64,000 nucleotides of DNA from Ralstonia mannitolilytica. GTDB taxonomy: Bacteria; Pseudomonadota; Gammaproteobacteria; Burkholderiales; Burkholderiaceae. Position numbers and translations under genes: made by a program. Under the pieces are notes generated by a model. The model was not told where the DNA came from, searched no databases, and saw only the letters and a program-made list of their open reading frames with translations. The stretch lies in NCBI RefSeq assembly GCF_905397375.1, contig NZ_CAJPVG010000005.1:124001-188000 (forward strand), written 5' to 3'. Shown here in pieces: positions 31,327 through 40,445 of the stretch (within the stretch, counting starts at the first letter, position 1; every line of letters starts with the position of its first letter).

Positions 31327-33807
31327 TCAGTTGCGCACCGGCTTGCCGGTCTGCAGCATGCCCATGATGCGTTCCTGGGTCTTGGAGCTGCCGAGCAGAT
31401 CCACGAAGGCCTTGCGCTCCAGCGCCAGCAGCCATTCTTCGTCCACCAGCGCACCGGCTTCGACATCGCCGCCGCACACGGCTTCAGCAATGCGCGAGGC
31501 AATCGTGAAGTCGTGCTGCGAGATGAAACCGCCGTCACGCATGTTCACCAGCGACGCCTTGATCGTGGCGATGCCCGAACGGCCCGCCACCGGAATGCCC
31601 ACCGGGCGCAGCGGTGCGCGGTAGCCCGAATCGGACAGCGCACGCACTTCGTTGCGTGCAACGTGCAGCAGCTCATGCACGTTGAAGACGATGGTGTCGG
31701 TCGGTTGCAGGTAGCCGATCTTCTGGGCGTCCAGCGCCGAAGACGACACCTTGGCCATGGCCGCCGCCTGGAAGCGGTTGGTCAGGAACGGCAGGATGTT
31801 CGTGCTGCCGGCTGCCTGCGCAGCCTTGGCTGCCGCCAGAGCCGCCTCCTTCAGGCCACCACCTGCCGGCACGAGGCCCACGCCCACCTCCACCAGGCCG
31901 ATGTACGTTTCCAGCGCAGCCACACGCTTGGCCGAGTGCAGCAGCAGCTCGCATCCGCCGCCGAGCGCAATGCCCGACGCAGCCGAGACAACCGGCACGT
32001 TGGCGTACTTCACGCGCATCATGCCGTCCTGGAACTTCTTGACGAAGGGCTCGATGCCCTTGGCGCCGCCCATCATGAAGGCCGGCATGGCTTCTTCCAG
32101 GTTTGCACCGGCCGAGAACGGACCACCCGGTGCGCCCAGCTTGAGCGACGTCGGCTGCCACACCACCAGACCCTTGTAGCCAGCTTCCGCCAGATCAACC
32201 GCGCGCGTCAGACCGTCGATGACGCTCGGTCCGATCGTGTTCATCTTGCTCTTGAACGAGATGATCAGCACGTCGTCCTGACCGGCCGCGTCGTCCACCC
32301 AGATACGCACGGCGTCGTTCTCTTCGATCGTCTTGCCATACGTGAGCGGGTTCACCGCGGTCGCACCCTTGATCGGTGCACGGAACACCTGGCGGCCGTA
32401 CACCGGCAGCGTGCTGCGTTGCAGGAACGTGCCCTGCTTGGCCGACCACGAACCCTGTGCCGAATGCACACCGCCGTTGTCTGCGACCGGACCGGAGAAC
32501 ACCCATTGCGGCAGCGGCGCATTCGAGAGCGCCTTGCCGGCTTCGATGTCTTCCTTCACCCACTCGGCCACCTGCTTCCAGCCGGCTTCTTGCCAGTCTT
32601 CGAACGGGCCGCTGTTCCAGCCGAAGCCCCAGCGGATCGCCAGATCGACTTCCGCTGCGGAATCCGCAATCTGCTCCAGGTACACGGCGATGTAATGGAA
32701 CACGTCACGGAACACAGCCCACAGGAATTGCGCCTGCGGGTTGGTGGATTCGCGCAGCAGCTTCAGACGCTCGGCCGGCTCCTTCTTCAGGATGCGCACA
32801 ACGATGTCGTCGGCCTTCTTGCCGCTCGGGCCGTACTGGCCGCTTTGCGGATCCAGCACCTTGATTTCCTTGCCTTCCTTCTTGTAGAAACCGGCGCCGG
32901 TCTTCTGGCCCAGGGCGCCCGCCTCCACCAGCTTGGCCAGCACGGGCGGCGTGGCGTAGACCGGTGCGAACGGATCGTCCTTCAGGTTGTCCTGCATCGT
33001 CTTGATGACGTGCGCCATCGTGTCGAGGCCCACCACGTCCGCCGTGCGGAACGTCGCCGACTTGGCGCGGCCCAGCTTCGAGCCCGTCAGGTCATCGACC
33101 ACGTCAAACGGAATACCGTACTTGGCCGACTCGGCAAACACCGCCAGGATCGAGAAGATGCCGACGCGGTTGGCGATGAAGTTGGGGGTGTCCTTCGCGC
33201 GCACCACGCCCTTGCCGAGCGCGGAGGTGAGGAACGTTTCCAGCTTGTCGAGAATGTCGCCACGCGTGTGGGCAGTCGGGATCAGCTCGACCAGGTGCAT
33301 GTAGCGCGGCGGGTTGAAGAAGTGCACGCCGCAGAAGCGCGACTTCAGCTCGGCGTCAAAACCCTCCGACAGTTCGGTGATCGACAGACCCGACGTGTTC
33401 GACGCGAAGATTGCGTGCGCAGCAATGTGCGGCGCGACCTTCTTGTACAGGTCGTGCTTCCAGTCCATGCGCTCGGCAATCGCTTCGATGACGAGGTCGC
33501 AGTCGCGCAGCTTCTCGATGTCGTCTTCGTAGTTCGCAGCCTGGATGAGGTTCGCGTCATCCTTGATGCCGAGCGGCGCCGGAGACAGCTTCTTCAGGTT
33601 TTCGATGGCCTTGAGCGCGATGCCGCTCTTCGGGCCTTCTTTGGCCGGAAGATCGAACAGCGTGACAGGGACCTTGGCATTGACCAGGTGCGCGGCAATC
33701 TGCGCACCCATCACGCCGGCGCCCAGCACGGCAACGCGCCGGACGAGGAAGTTGGAACGCTGGCCGGCCTGCGGCTGCGCGCTGGTGGGAAGTTCAGTGC
33801 GGGTCAT
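31327..33807 (-). CDS. fadN: 3-hydroxyacyl-CoA dehydrogenase / enoyl-CoA hydratase, FadN type
   Basis: Two-step beta-oxidation enzyme of 826 residues. The dehydrogenase comes first: Rossmann motif VLGAGVMGAQIA (residues 28-38), the FASNTSGLSI and GVHFFNPPRYMHLVE segments, then the dimerisation domain. The crotonase part is C-terminal (about residues 530-750), with FSAGANLEE and ASGIALGGGCELLLHS. This order is the reverse of E. coli FadB and matches Bacillus FadN and its proteobacterial relatives. The operon order dehydrogenase-fadN-fadA supports use on fatty acids. Confidence 0.92.
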   Translation of the reverse strand: MTRTELPTSAQPQAGQRSNFLVRRVAVLGAGVMGAQIAAHLVNAKVPVTLFDLPAKEGPKSGIALKAIENLKKLSPAPLGIKDDANLIQAANYEDDIEKLRDCDLVIEAIAERMDWKHDLYKKVAPHIAAHAIFASNTSGLSITELSEGFDAELKSRFCGVHFFNPPRYMHLVELIPTAHTRGDILDKLETFLTSALGKGVVRAKDTPNFIANRVGIFSILAVFAESAKYGIPFDVVDDLTGSKLGRAKSATFRTADVVGLDTMAHVIKTMQDNLKDDPFAPVYATPPVLAKLVEAGALGQKTGAGFYKKEGKEIKVLDPQSGQYGPSGKKADDIVVRILKKEPAERLKLLRESTNPQAQFLWAVFRDVFHYIAVYLEQIADSAAEVDLAIRWGFGWNSGPFEDWQEAGWKQVAEWVKEDIEAGKALSNAPLPQWVFSGPVADNGGVHSAQGSWSAKQGTFLQRSTLPVYGRQVFRAPIKGATAVNPLTYGKTIEENDAVRIWVDDAAGQDDVLIISFKSKMNTIGPSVIDGLTRAVDLAEAGYKGLVVWQPTSLKLGAPGGPFSAGANLEEAMPAFMMGGAKGIEPFVKKFQDGMMRVKYANVPVVSAASGIALGGGCELLLHSAKRVAALETYIGLVEVGVGLVPAGGGLKEAALAAAKAAQAAGSTNILPFLTNRFQAAAMAKVSSSALDAQKIGYLQPTDTIVFNVHELLHVARNEVRALSDSGYRAPLRPVGIPVAGRSGIATIKASLVNMRDGGFISQHDFTIASRIAEAVCGGDVEAGALVDEEWLLALERKAFVDLLGSSKTQERIMGMLQTGKPVRN

Positions 33808-33839
33808 GGTGTCCTCGCGGGAGGTGAGGAAGAGACGAG

Positions 33840-33868
33840 CGGGGCGACGGTCTTTGTGCGTCGCCCCG
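33840..33868 (-). repeat. Strong hairpin between acyl-CoA dehydrogenase and fadN genes
   Basis: A perfect 10-base-pair inverted repeat (CGGGGCGACG with CGTCGCCCCG, 9-base loop) lies in the 75-base gap. No T-run follows in transcription direction, so it is more likely an mRNA processing or stability element than a terminator. Confidence 0.6.
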
Positions 33869-33882
33869 GGTGAGTGCGCCTG

Positions 33883-35670
33883 TTAGAACAGGTCGGCTTC
33901 GAGCGCCATCAGCGTCGCGCCGCCGGCGCGCGCCATGCGGATCTGCGAAGCCGTCTCGGGCAGCAGCTTGGCAAAGTAGAAGCGCGCCGTCGCGAGCTTG
34001 GCCTTGTAGAACGTGTCGCCGGTGCCTTGCTTCTCCAGCGCGATCTTCGCCATGCGGGCCCAGAAGTACGCAAACACGAGATGGCCAACGACACGCAGGT
34101 ACGGCACAGCAGCAGCGCCGACTTCGTCCGGGTTCGCCATGGCCTTCATGCCGATTTCCATGGTCAGCTTCTGGACCTTGTCGCCGATGTCGGCCAGCGG
34201 GTTGATGAATTCCTGCATGGCTTCGTTGGTGCCTTCGGCTTCGACGAAGTCCTGCACCATCTTGCCGAACTTCTTCATCTTGGCGCCCATGTCGCCGAGG
34301 ATCTTGCGACCGAGCAGGTCCAGCGACTGCACGGTGTTCGTGCCTTCGTAGATCATGTTGATGCGGGCGTCGCGCACGTACTGCTCCATGCCCCACTCGG
34401 AGATGTAGCCGTGTCCACCGAAGACCTGCATGCCTTCGTTGGTGGAGATGAACGCGTTGTCGCTCAGGAACGCCTTGGCGATCGGGGTCAGCAGCGCGAC
34501 GAGGTCGGCCGCGTCCTTGCGCACGGCTTCGTCCGGATGCGACAGCTCACGGTCGATCTGCAGCGCGATCCAGTAGCTGAACGCACGGCCGCCCTCGGCA
34601 TAGGCGCGCTGGGTCAGCAGCATGCGGCGCACATCCGGGTGCACGATGATGGGGTCGGCCGGCTTGTCCGGTGCCTTCGGACCCGACAGGCTGCGCATCT
34701 GCAGGCGCTCCTTGGCGTACGCCACGGAGTTCTGGTAGGCCACTTCGGTCAGGCCCAGGCTCTGCATGCCGACCCCCAGGCGTGCGGCGTTCATCATCAC
34801 GAACATGGCGTTCAGGCCCTTGTTCGGCTCGCCGACCATCCAGCCCTTGGCGCCATCGAGGTTGATGACACACGTGGCGTTGCCGTGGATGCCCATCTTG
34901 TGTTCGATGGAGCCGCACTTCACGGTGTTGCGCTCGCCCGGGTTGCCGTCGGCATCGGGAATGAACTTCGGCACCACGAACAGCGAGATGCCCTTGGTGC
35001 CGCCCGGCGCGTCCGGCAGGCGGGCCAGCACCAGATGGATGATGTTTTCCGCCAGGTCATGCTCGCCTGCCGAGATGAAGATCTTCGTGCCGGTGATCGC
35101 GTACGAGCCATCGGCCAGCGGTTCGGCCTTGGTGCGCAGGATGCCGAGGTCGGTGCCGCAATGCGGCTCGGTCAGGCACATCGTGCCGGTCCACACACCC
35201 GACACCAGCTTGGGCAGGTAACGCTGCTTGAGCTCGTCGGTGCCGTGCGCATGCAGGGCTTCGTACGCGCCGTGCGACAGGCCCGGATACATCGTCCAGG
35301 CCTGGTTGGCCGAGTTCAGCATCTCGTACAGCGCATTGTTGATCAGGATCGGCAGGCCCTGGCCACCGTATTCCGGATCGCAGCCCAGCGCGGGCCAGCC
35401 GGCCTCCACGTACTGCTGATAGGCCTCCTTGAAGCCCTTTGGTGCGGTCACCACGCCGTCGCCGTGGTACGTGCAGCCTTCGCGGTCCCCGCTCTGGTTG
35501 AGCGGGAAGATGACTTCGGAGCAGAACTTGCCGGCTTCTTCGATCACCTGGTTGATGGTGTCGGCATCGATCTCCGCGTGCTGCGGCATCTCCTTCAGGT
35601 GGCCCTCGACGTCGAGAAGCTCGTGGAGGACAAACTGCATGTCGCGCAACGGTGCGGTGTATTGACCCAT
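33883..35670 (-). CDS. Acyl-CoA dehydrogenase (long form with extra C-terminal domain)
   Basis: FAD enzyme that makes the first double bond in beta-oxidation. It has 595 residues from MGQYTAPLRDMQ. The N-terminal extension, the central FAD-binding part (GTMCLTEPHCGTDLG, GTKIFISAGEHDL) and the IYEGTNTVQSLDLLGRK motif with the catalytic Glu (about residue 440) are seen, followed by a C-terminal domain found in this FadE2-like class. It starts 53 bases after the TetR gene and leads into fadN and fadA. The open frame runs far upstream, but the good GGAG site and N-terminus support this start. Confidence 0.92.
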   Translation of the reverse strand: MGQYTAPLRDMQFVLHELLDVEGHLKEMPQHAEIDADTINQVIEEAGKFCSEVIFPLNQSGDREGCTYHGDGVVTAPKGFKEAYQQYVEAGWPALGCDPEYGGQGLPILINNALYEMLNSANQAWTMYPGLSHGAYEALHAHGTDELKQRYLPKLVSGVWTGTMCLTEPHCGTDLGILRTKAEPLADGSYAITGTKIFISAGEHDLAENIIHLVLARLPDAPGGTKGISLFVVPKFIPDADGNPGERNTVKCGSIEHKMGIHGNATCVINLDGAKGWMVGEPNKGLNAMFVMMNAARLGVGMQSLGLTEVAYQNSVAYAKERLQMRSLSGPKAPDKPADPIIVHPDVRRMLLTQRAYAEGGRAFSYWIALQIDRELSHPDEAVRKDAADLVALLTPIAKAFLSDNAFISTNEGMQVFGGHGYISEWGMEQYVRDARINMIYEGTNTVQSLDLLGRKILGDMGAKMKKFGKMVQDFVEAEGTNEAMQEFINPLADIGDKVQKLTMEIGMKAMANPDEVGAAAVPYLRVVGHLVFAYFWARMAKIALEKQGTGDTFYKAKLATARFYFAKLLPETASQIRMARAGGATLMALEADLF

Positions 35671-35723
35671 CTCTGGTGCTCCTTGGTGTGTGCCGCGCGA
35701 CCCGCTAGGTGTGCGATGCCGCG

Positions 35724-36365
35724 TCAGGTTCGGTAAGACTGAATCAGTTTGTTGAGAGCCACCATGGCCAGTTCGGCGCTGTTGGGCAACCGCAGGAAAC
35801 GCGCGTCGTGATGCAGGCCCAGTTCCAGGCCGTACATCTCGAAGAGCATCAGCTGCGGGTCCACTTCCGCACGCAGGTGGCCTTCTTCCTTTGCCTGCTC
35901 GATCGCGCGGGTCAGTGCCGCCCGCCAGATCGTCACGCTCTTGACGAGTTCGTCGCGTACCGGACTTTCGGCACGATCGTCGTACTCCACCGCGCCGCTG
36001 ATGTAGATGCAGCCCGTGGTGACTTCCTGAATGCGGCGCTCCATCCAGCGTCGCACCATGCTCCACAGGCGCGGCAGACCGCGCGGTTCTTTCAAGCTGG
36101 GGTAGAAGACTTCCTGCTCGAACCGTTTGTGATACTCGCGAACCACTTCCACCTGCAGATCCTCGCGCGAGCCGAAGTGCGCGAACACCCCGCTCTTGCT
36201 CATCTGCATGCGCTCCGCGAGCACACCGATCGTCAATCCTTCCAGCCCGTCGCGCGAGGCCAATTCCAGCGCGGCATCGAGAATCGCCGCACGTGTCAGC
36301 TCGCCTTTGCGCATCGGCGTGGTGACTGCGTGATTGGATTCGAGACGAGCGGTCGGGTGACGCAT
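35724..36365 (-). CDS. TetR family regulator of the beta-oxidation operon
   Basis: DNA-binding repressor-type protein, 213 residues from MRHPTARLES (GGAGAG site upstream). The helix-turn-helix spans about residues 20-65 (ILDAALELASRDGLEG, then MSKSGVFAHFGSREDLQ), and a ligand domain of helices follows. First gene of the transcript leading to acyl-CoA dehydrogenase, fadN and fadA. A palindrome on its own -35 box suggests it represses itself and the operon, with acyl-CoA as the likely inducer. FadP, a TetR regulator described from comparative work on beta-proteobacteria, plays this role in relatives; identity with FadP is an inference. Confidence 0.88.
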   Translation of the reverse strand: MRHPTARLESNHAVTTPMRKGELTRAAILDAALELASRDGLEGLTIGVLAERMQMSKSGVFAHFGSREDLQVEVVREYHKRFEQEVFYPSLKEPRGLPRLWSMVRRWMERRIQEVTTGCIYISGAVEYDDRAESPVRDELVKSVTIWRAALTRAIEQAKEEGHLRAEVDPQLMLFEMYGLELGLHHDARFLRLPNSAELAMVALNKLIQSYRT

Positions 36366-36482
36366 GATGATTTCTCTCCGTTCTTTTCTGGGGCCTGACA
36401 CGCTGGAATACGCTGGCAGAGCCAGCGCCCTGCAGGGCGCCTTTCGCGTGCCGGGCAGGACTGTAAACCAGCCTGCGCAAAC

Positions 36483-36512
36483 ACTCTAGCCCAAAATCGA
36501 ACGGTCGTTCAA
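36483..36512 (-). promoter_or_regulatory. Promoter and palindromic operator of the tetR-fad operon
   Basis: Minus strand: -35 TTGAAC (36507-36512), 18-base spacer, -10 TAGAGT (36483-36488). The perfect palindrome GAACGGTCGTTC (36499-36510) covers most of the -35, a classic place for a repressor. The arrangement implies autoregulation by the TetR protein. I found no second copy before fadN, fadA or the CoA-transferase gene. Confidence 0.65.
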
Positions 36513-36727
36513 TTATTTACAGGGCCCTGTTGACCGGCAAGTGTTTTATTAGAAAGCGACATCTAAATGAAGATGCCGGCTGCGCGTCTTTCGCAGCGCA
36601 GCGTGGAGCTCGTAGACCCTTTGTCTGCAACGCTTTGCAGGATGTGCACCGCACCTGGAATAAACGTGCGGCGCAGCCTCTCCGAGGGATTTTCTAGTGC
36701 TACCCGTCAGTACATAAACGGCAGAAA
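36513..36727. other. Intergenic stretch between the fad promoter and the CoA-transferase stop
   Basis: About 215 bases with somewhat lower GC than the flanks and several short A/T runs. Open frames on both strands are short and lack protein character. I see no terminator for the CoA-transferase gene here and no repeat or RNA motif that I can support. Confidence 0.4.
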
Positions 36728-38392
36728 TCACGCCGATGCGGAGTTCGCGCACATCGGACCGCGGCGGAAAATACGGGCATCCATTTCACGCAGATCGGCC
36801 GCCACGGCAACGTCGGCCGCACATTGAGCAAGCACGTCCCGCTGCAGGTCGATGCCGGGGGCGATCTCGGTGAGGGTCAGCCGCCGGCCGCCGCGGCCGT
36901 CGTCGCGCATCTCGAACACCGCCCGCTCGGTGACGTAGCGTACCGGGATGCCCGAGCTGGCCGCGTACTCGCCGTTGAAGGTGAGGTGCGAGACGGCCGG
37001 CACAATCTTCTTGAGCCGTCCTTCGCGCACGATGCGCAGCTTGCCGTCTTCCGCCTCGACCTGCAGGCCGCCGGCGGTGAGGGTGCCCATGAATACCACC
37101 GAACGTGCGCTCTGCGTGATATTGATGAAGCCGCCGACGCCAGCAACGACGGTATCGCCGCCTTCGCCGAACAGGCTCACGTTGACGTTGCCGGCGCCAT
37201 CGAGTTCGGCCAATCCGAGGATGGCGAGGTCGATGCCGCCGCCCTCATAGAAATCGAACTGCGCGGGCTGGTCGACCACCGCCTCGGGATACGCGGAGGC
37301 GCCGAAGCTCAGGCCATCCGCAGGCGTGCCGCCAATGGGGCCGGCTTCCACGGTGAGCGTGAAACCCCGCGCCCCTTCCTGCTCGGCCAGCGCACCGACG
37401 GCTGCCGGCATGCCCACACCCAGGTTCACCACACGCGGCTGCTGCGCCATGAGCTCCAGCACCGCGCGTCGCTGCACCAGCGTGCGGGCGTCGAGCGCGC
37501 CGTGCAGATTGGCCTGCAGCGCTTCGCTGGCTTCGAGGGCGTCTTCCTTGAGCTGGAGGGCCTCGCCTTGCCAGGGGCGGATGTACGTTGGGTTGAAGGC
37601 CTCGCCGAAGGTCATCTGGTGCTCGGCTTCGTCTTCGGCAACCACCACGTAGTCTACGAGGATGCCGGGCACGTGGATCGCTTGCAGGTTGTCATGCCGA
37701 TCCACCAGCCGGCGCACCTGCGCGATGACCATGCCGCCGGAGTTACGCGCCGCCTGCGCCATCGCCAGCAGCTCGTGGTGGAAGGCTTCTTCATGCGTGC
37801 TGATGTTGCCGCGCGGGTCGGCCGAGGTTCCGCGCAGGAAGACGCAGTGCAGGGGGAAGCTGGGGTAGAACAGGTAGTCTTCACCGCGAAAGCGCTCGTA
37901 CTCGACCCACGAAGCGGTGCCCGCTGCCCGGGCCGCCTTCGCACGTGCATTGATGGCTGCGCCGTGATAGCGCGCGTCGAGCTCCGTGCGTGGGTCCACG
38001 AACGTGTGCAGTCCGATCTTGGTGAGGACGCCCGGCTTGCCGCCGGCGATGGCGCGGTACAGATGCGTGAGCACCCCCTGCGGCAGGTTGAACGCATCGC
38101 ACTGCTCGGCGAGTGCCATGTCGGCCAGCCGCGTGGCGGAGCGCCAATGGCCGCCCACCACGCATCGCGTCATGCCCGGATTGCCGAAGTGGTTGACGCC
38201 GCGCGTGGCGCGATCGCCCTGCCCGGCGGAGTAAACCAACGTCAGATCGCGCGGCTCGCCGGTTGCCAGGAAACGACGTTCCAGCGCATGCGTGACGGCC
38301 TCGGCGTGGCCGGCGCCGACAAACCCCGCGCACGCGACCGTCCACCCAGGCTGCACCAGCCGGGCGGCTTCGTCGGCTGTGATGACTTGCAT
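36728..38392 (-). CDS. pct: Propionate CoA-transferase (Pct type)
   Basis: Class I CoA-transferase moving CoA between short-chain acids such as propionate, acetate and lactate. It has 554 residues from MQVITADEAARLVQPGWTV, with GGAGGAGAC upstream. Both halves are present in one chain: the first with GFVGAGHAEAVT and VYSAGQGDRATRGVNHFG, the second with the catalytic glutamate in TVEAGPIGGTPADGLSFG. The sequence closely resembles the Cupriavidus necator enzyme as I know it. It follows clsB by 40 bases and precedes the tetR-fad operon. Confidence 0.92.
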   Translation of the reverse strand: MQVITADEAARLVQPGWTVACAGFVGAGHAEAVTHALERRFLATGEPRDLTLVYSAGQGDRATRGVNHFGNPGMTRCVVGGHWRSATRLADMALAEQCDAFNLPQGVLTHLYRAIAGGKPGVLTKIGLHTFVDPRTELDARYHGAAINARAKAARAAGTASWVEYERFRGEDYLFYPSFPLHCVFLRGTSADPRGNISTHEEAFHHELLAMAQAARNSGGMVIAQVRRLVDRHDNLQAIHVPGILVDYVVVAEDEAEHQMTFGEAFNPTYIRPWQGEALQLKEDALEASEALQANLHGALDARTLVQRRAVLELMAQQPRVVNLGVGMPAAVGALAEQEGARGFTLTVEAGPIGGTPADGLSFGASAYPEAVVDQPAQFDFYEGGGIDLAILGLAELDGAGNVNVSLFGEGGDTVVAGVGGFINITQSARSVVFMGTLTAGGLQVEAEDGKLRIVREGRLKKIVPAVSHLTFNGEYAASSGIPVRYVTERAVFEMRDDGRGGRRLTLTEIAPGIDLQRDVLAQCAADVAVAADLREMDARIFRRGPMCANSASA

Positions 38393-38432
38393 GTCTCCTC
38401 CGTCCTTGTTTGTTGTGTTGATGTCGGCGGCG

Positions 38433-39701
38433 CTAATACTGCGCCGCGCGCCCGCTGATGATGACGCCCAGCCGTACCACCTGGTAGGCGAACCAGTCGG
38501 CCAGGCGCCACCACCAGCGCCGCGCTGCGTGCGCGTCGGCCAGCACGCAGCGCCCGTGCTGCGCGATGGCCGCTTCGAGCGCGGCGCGCAACTCGTTGGC
38601 CACGGTGGCATCCCAGACCACCACGTTGGCCTCGCGCGCGAGCAGCAGGCTGAACGGGTCGATGTTGCTTGAGCCGACGGTCGCCCAGCGCTCGTCCACC
38701 ACCGCCACCTTGGCGTGCAGGAAGCTGGCGGTGTATTCGTGGATCTCCACGCCGTCACGCAGCAGCATGTGATACAGCGAGCGTGTCGCGTAATGCTGCA
38801 GCCGGTATTCGACCTGGCCCTGCAGCAGCAGGCGCACGCGCACGCCCCTGTGCCGGCAGGCAGCCAGCGCGCGCATGAACCGCACGCCCGGCAGGAAATA
38901 CGCGTTGGCGATGATCACCTCGTGCCGCGCCGTGCCCAGCGCGCGCAGGTATTCTCGCTCGATCGCGCGCCGGTTGCGCACGTTGTCGCGCAGGACCAGC
39001 GACGCCAGCACGCTGCCTGCCGCAGGTTCGCTCTCGCGACCGGATGCGCCACGATGACGGGGCCGCGGCGTATCGGTGATCAGCGGAAAATCGGCTGCCA
39101 CGCCGGTCACGCCCACCTGCCGCATACCGGCGCGCACGCCCATCTGCCACCACAACCGGTCGGCCGTCAGCGCAATCTGCGCCACCAGCGGCCCGCGCAC
39201 ACGGACCGCAAAGTCATACCGCGGCCCCAGCGATGCATCGTCGAACGGCGCATGGTTGAGATCATCGATGATGTTGATCCCGCCGACGAACGCCACGTCG
39301 TCATCCACGACGGCGAGCTTGCGATGCAGGCGCCGCAGGTAGCGACGCTGCAGGCGAAAGCCGCGCACCGGCCGATAAACGCGCCACGTCACGCCCGCTG
39401 CGTCGAGCATCGCTGCGAGGTCGGGCGGCAGCGTTCCGGTTCCGAACCCGTCGATGGTCAAATGGACTTCGACGCCCCGCCGTGCAGCCCGCGCGAGCGC
39501 TTCTGTCACGCTGCGCCCGGCCGCATCGTCGGCGTAGATATACGTTTCGATCGCGACGCGGCGCGTGGCGCGATCGATCGCTTCGATCAGCGCGGGGAAG
39601 AATTCGCCGCCGCCGCACAGGAGGTCGACGTTGTTGCCCGGCAGGGGCTTACCCCGCCGCCATTCCGAACGCAGCGGCCCGGCATCATGCTGGCCCTTCA
39701 T
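38433..39701 (-). CDS. clsB: Cardiolipin synthase ClsB / phospholipase D-like protein
   Basis: Makes cardiolipin or related phospholipids. It has 422 residues from MKGQHDAGPLRSEW. Two HKD motifs are seen: HRKLAVVDDDVAFVGGIN and HAKVAVVDERWATVGSSNID. The lack of two N-terminal membrane helices fits ClsB rather than ClsA. A hydrophobic C-terminal end (WFAYQVVRLGVIISG) may anchor it. Its ATG overlaps the stop of the EEP gene (ATGA), as in the ybhP-clsB pair of enterobacteria. Confidence 0.9.
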   Translation of the reverse strand: MKGQHDAGPLRSEWRRGKPLPGNNVDLLCGGGEFFPALIEAIDRATRRVAIETYIYADDAAGRSVTEALARAARRGVEVHLTIDGFGTGTLPPDLAAMLDAAGVTWRVYRPVRGFRLQRRYLRRLHRKLAVVDDDVAFVGGINIIDDLNHAPFDDASLGPRYDFAVRVRGPLVAQIALTADRLWWQMGVRAGMRQVGVTGVAADFPLITDTPRPRHRGASGRESEPAAGSVLASLVLRDNVRNRRAIEREYLRALGTARHEVIIANAYFLPGVRFMRALAACRHRGVRVRLLLQGQVEYRLQHYATRSLYHMLLRDGVEIHEYTASFLHAKVAVVDERWATVGSSNIDPFSLLLAREANVVVWDATVANELRAALEAAIAQHGRCVLADAHAARRWWWRLADWFAYQVVRLGVIISGRAAQY

Positions 39702-40444
39702 GGACGCGCCAGTTCTGCCAGCAGCGGCACGTGGTCGGAGCGCTGCGCCCATTCACGGCCGGTCAGCGCATGCGCGCGTTCGACCTCGAAGCCGCGCACG
39801 TAGATGCGGTCGAGCCGCAGCCAGGGCAGATGGCTGGGAAAGGTGCGCACGGGCCGCGCATCGGCGGCCTTGTCGGCCACTTCAACGGCGCCCAGGGCCT
39901 GGCAGATGACGCGGTCGAGACGGTTGTTCCAGTCGTTGAAATCGCCTGCCACCACGAGCGGCGCTTCTTTCGGCACCACGGCGCGCACGCGTTCGATCAG
40001 CGCCTCGGCCTGGCGCTGGCGGCTGCGTGCAAACAGGCCGAAGTGCGCGCACAGCAGATGCACGTCACCGAAGCCGAGATCGGTGACGGCGTGCAGCAGC
40101 CCGCGCTGCTCGAAGCGGTGGTCCGAGATGTCGAGGTTCTCCGACAGCAGGATCGGAAAGCGCGACAGGATGGCATTGCCGTGGTGCCCATACTCATACA
40201 CGGCATTGCGGCCGTAGACCGTGTGCGGATACACATCGGTCGCGAGGTAGCGCAGCTGCGTGTAATTCGGGTCGAACAGTTCGGCGGCGACGAGGCGGTC
40301 GTTGCGGTCCTGCACTTCCTGCAGGAAGACGATGTCGGCGTCCATGGTGTGCAGGCCCTGCCGCACGTCATGCACGCGCACGCGGCGCGCGATGCCTGTC
40401 ACGCCTTTGTGGATGTTGTAGGTGGCGACGCGCAGACGCAGCAT
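39698..40444 (-). CDS. Endonuclease/exonuclease/phosphatase (EEP) family protein, YbhP-like
   Basis: Metal-dependent phosphohydrolase of 248 residues. It starts MLRLRVATYNIHKGVTG; family motifs are the ATYNIHKG asparagine, FLQEVQD glutamate, the GDFNDWNN aspartate/asparagine and SDHVPLLAEL at the end. Coupled translationally to clsB through a 4-base overlap and located 1 base after nudB. The ybhP-clsB pairing suggests a phospholipid-related substrate, but this is not known. Confidence 0.87.
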   Translation of the reverse strand: MLRLRVATYNIHKGVTGIARRVRVHDVRQGLHTMDADIVFLQEVQDRNDRLVAAELFDPNYTQLRYLATDVYPHTVYGRNAVYEYGHHGNAILSRFPILLSENLDISDHRFEQRGLLHAVTDLGFGDVHLLCAHFGLFARSRQRQAEALIERVRAVVPKEAPLVVAGDFNDWNNRLDRVICQALGAVEVADKAADARPVRTFPSHLPWLRLDRIYVRGFEVERAHALTGREWAQRSDHVPLLAELARP

Positions 40445-40445
40445 G

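Noticed and set aside
30730..33873. A 1047-codon plus-strand frame opposite fadA and fadN
   Set aside because: Same character as above: low-information sequence antisense to two well-supported enzymes.
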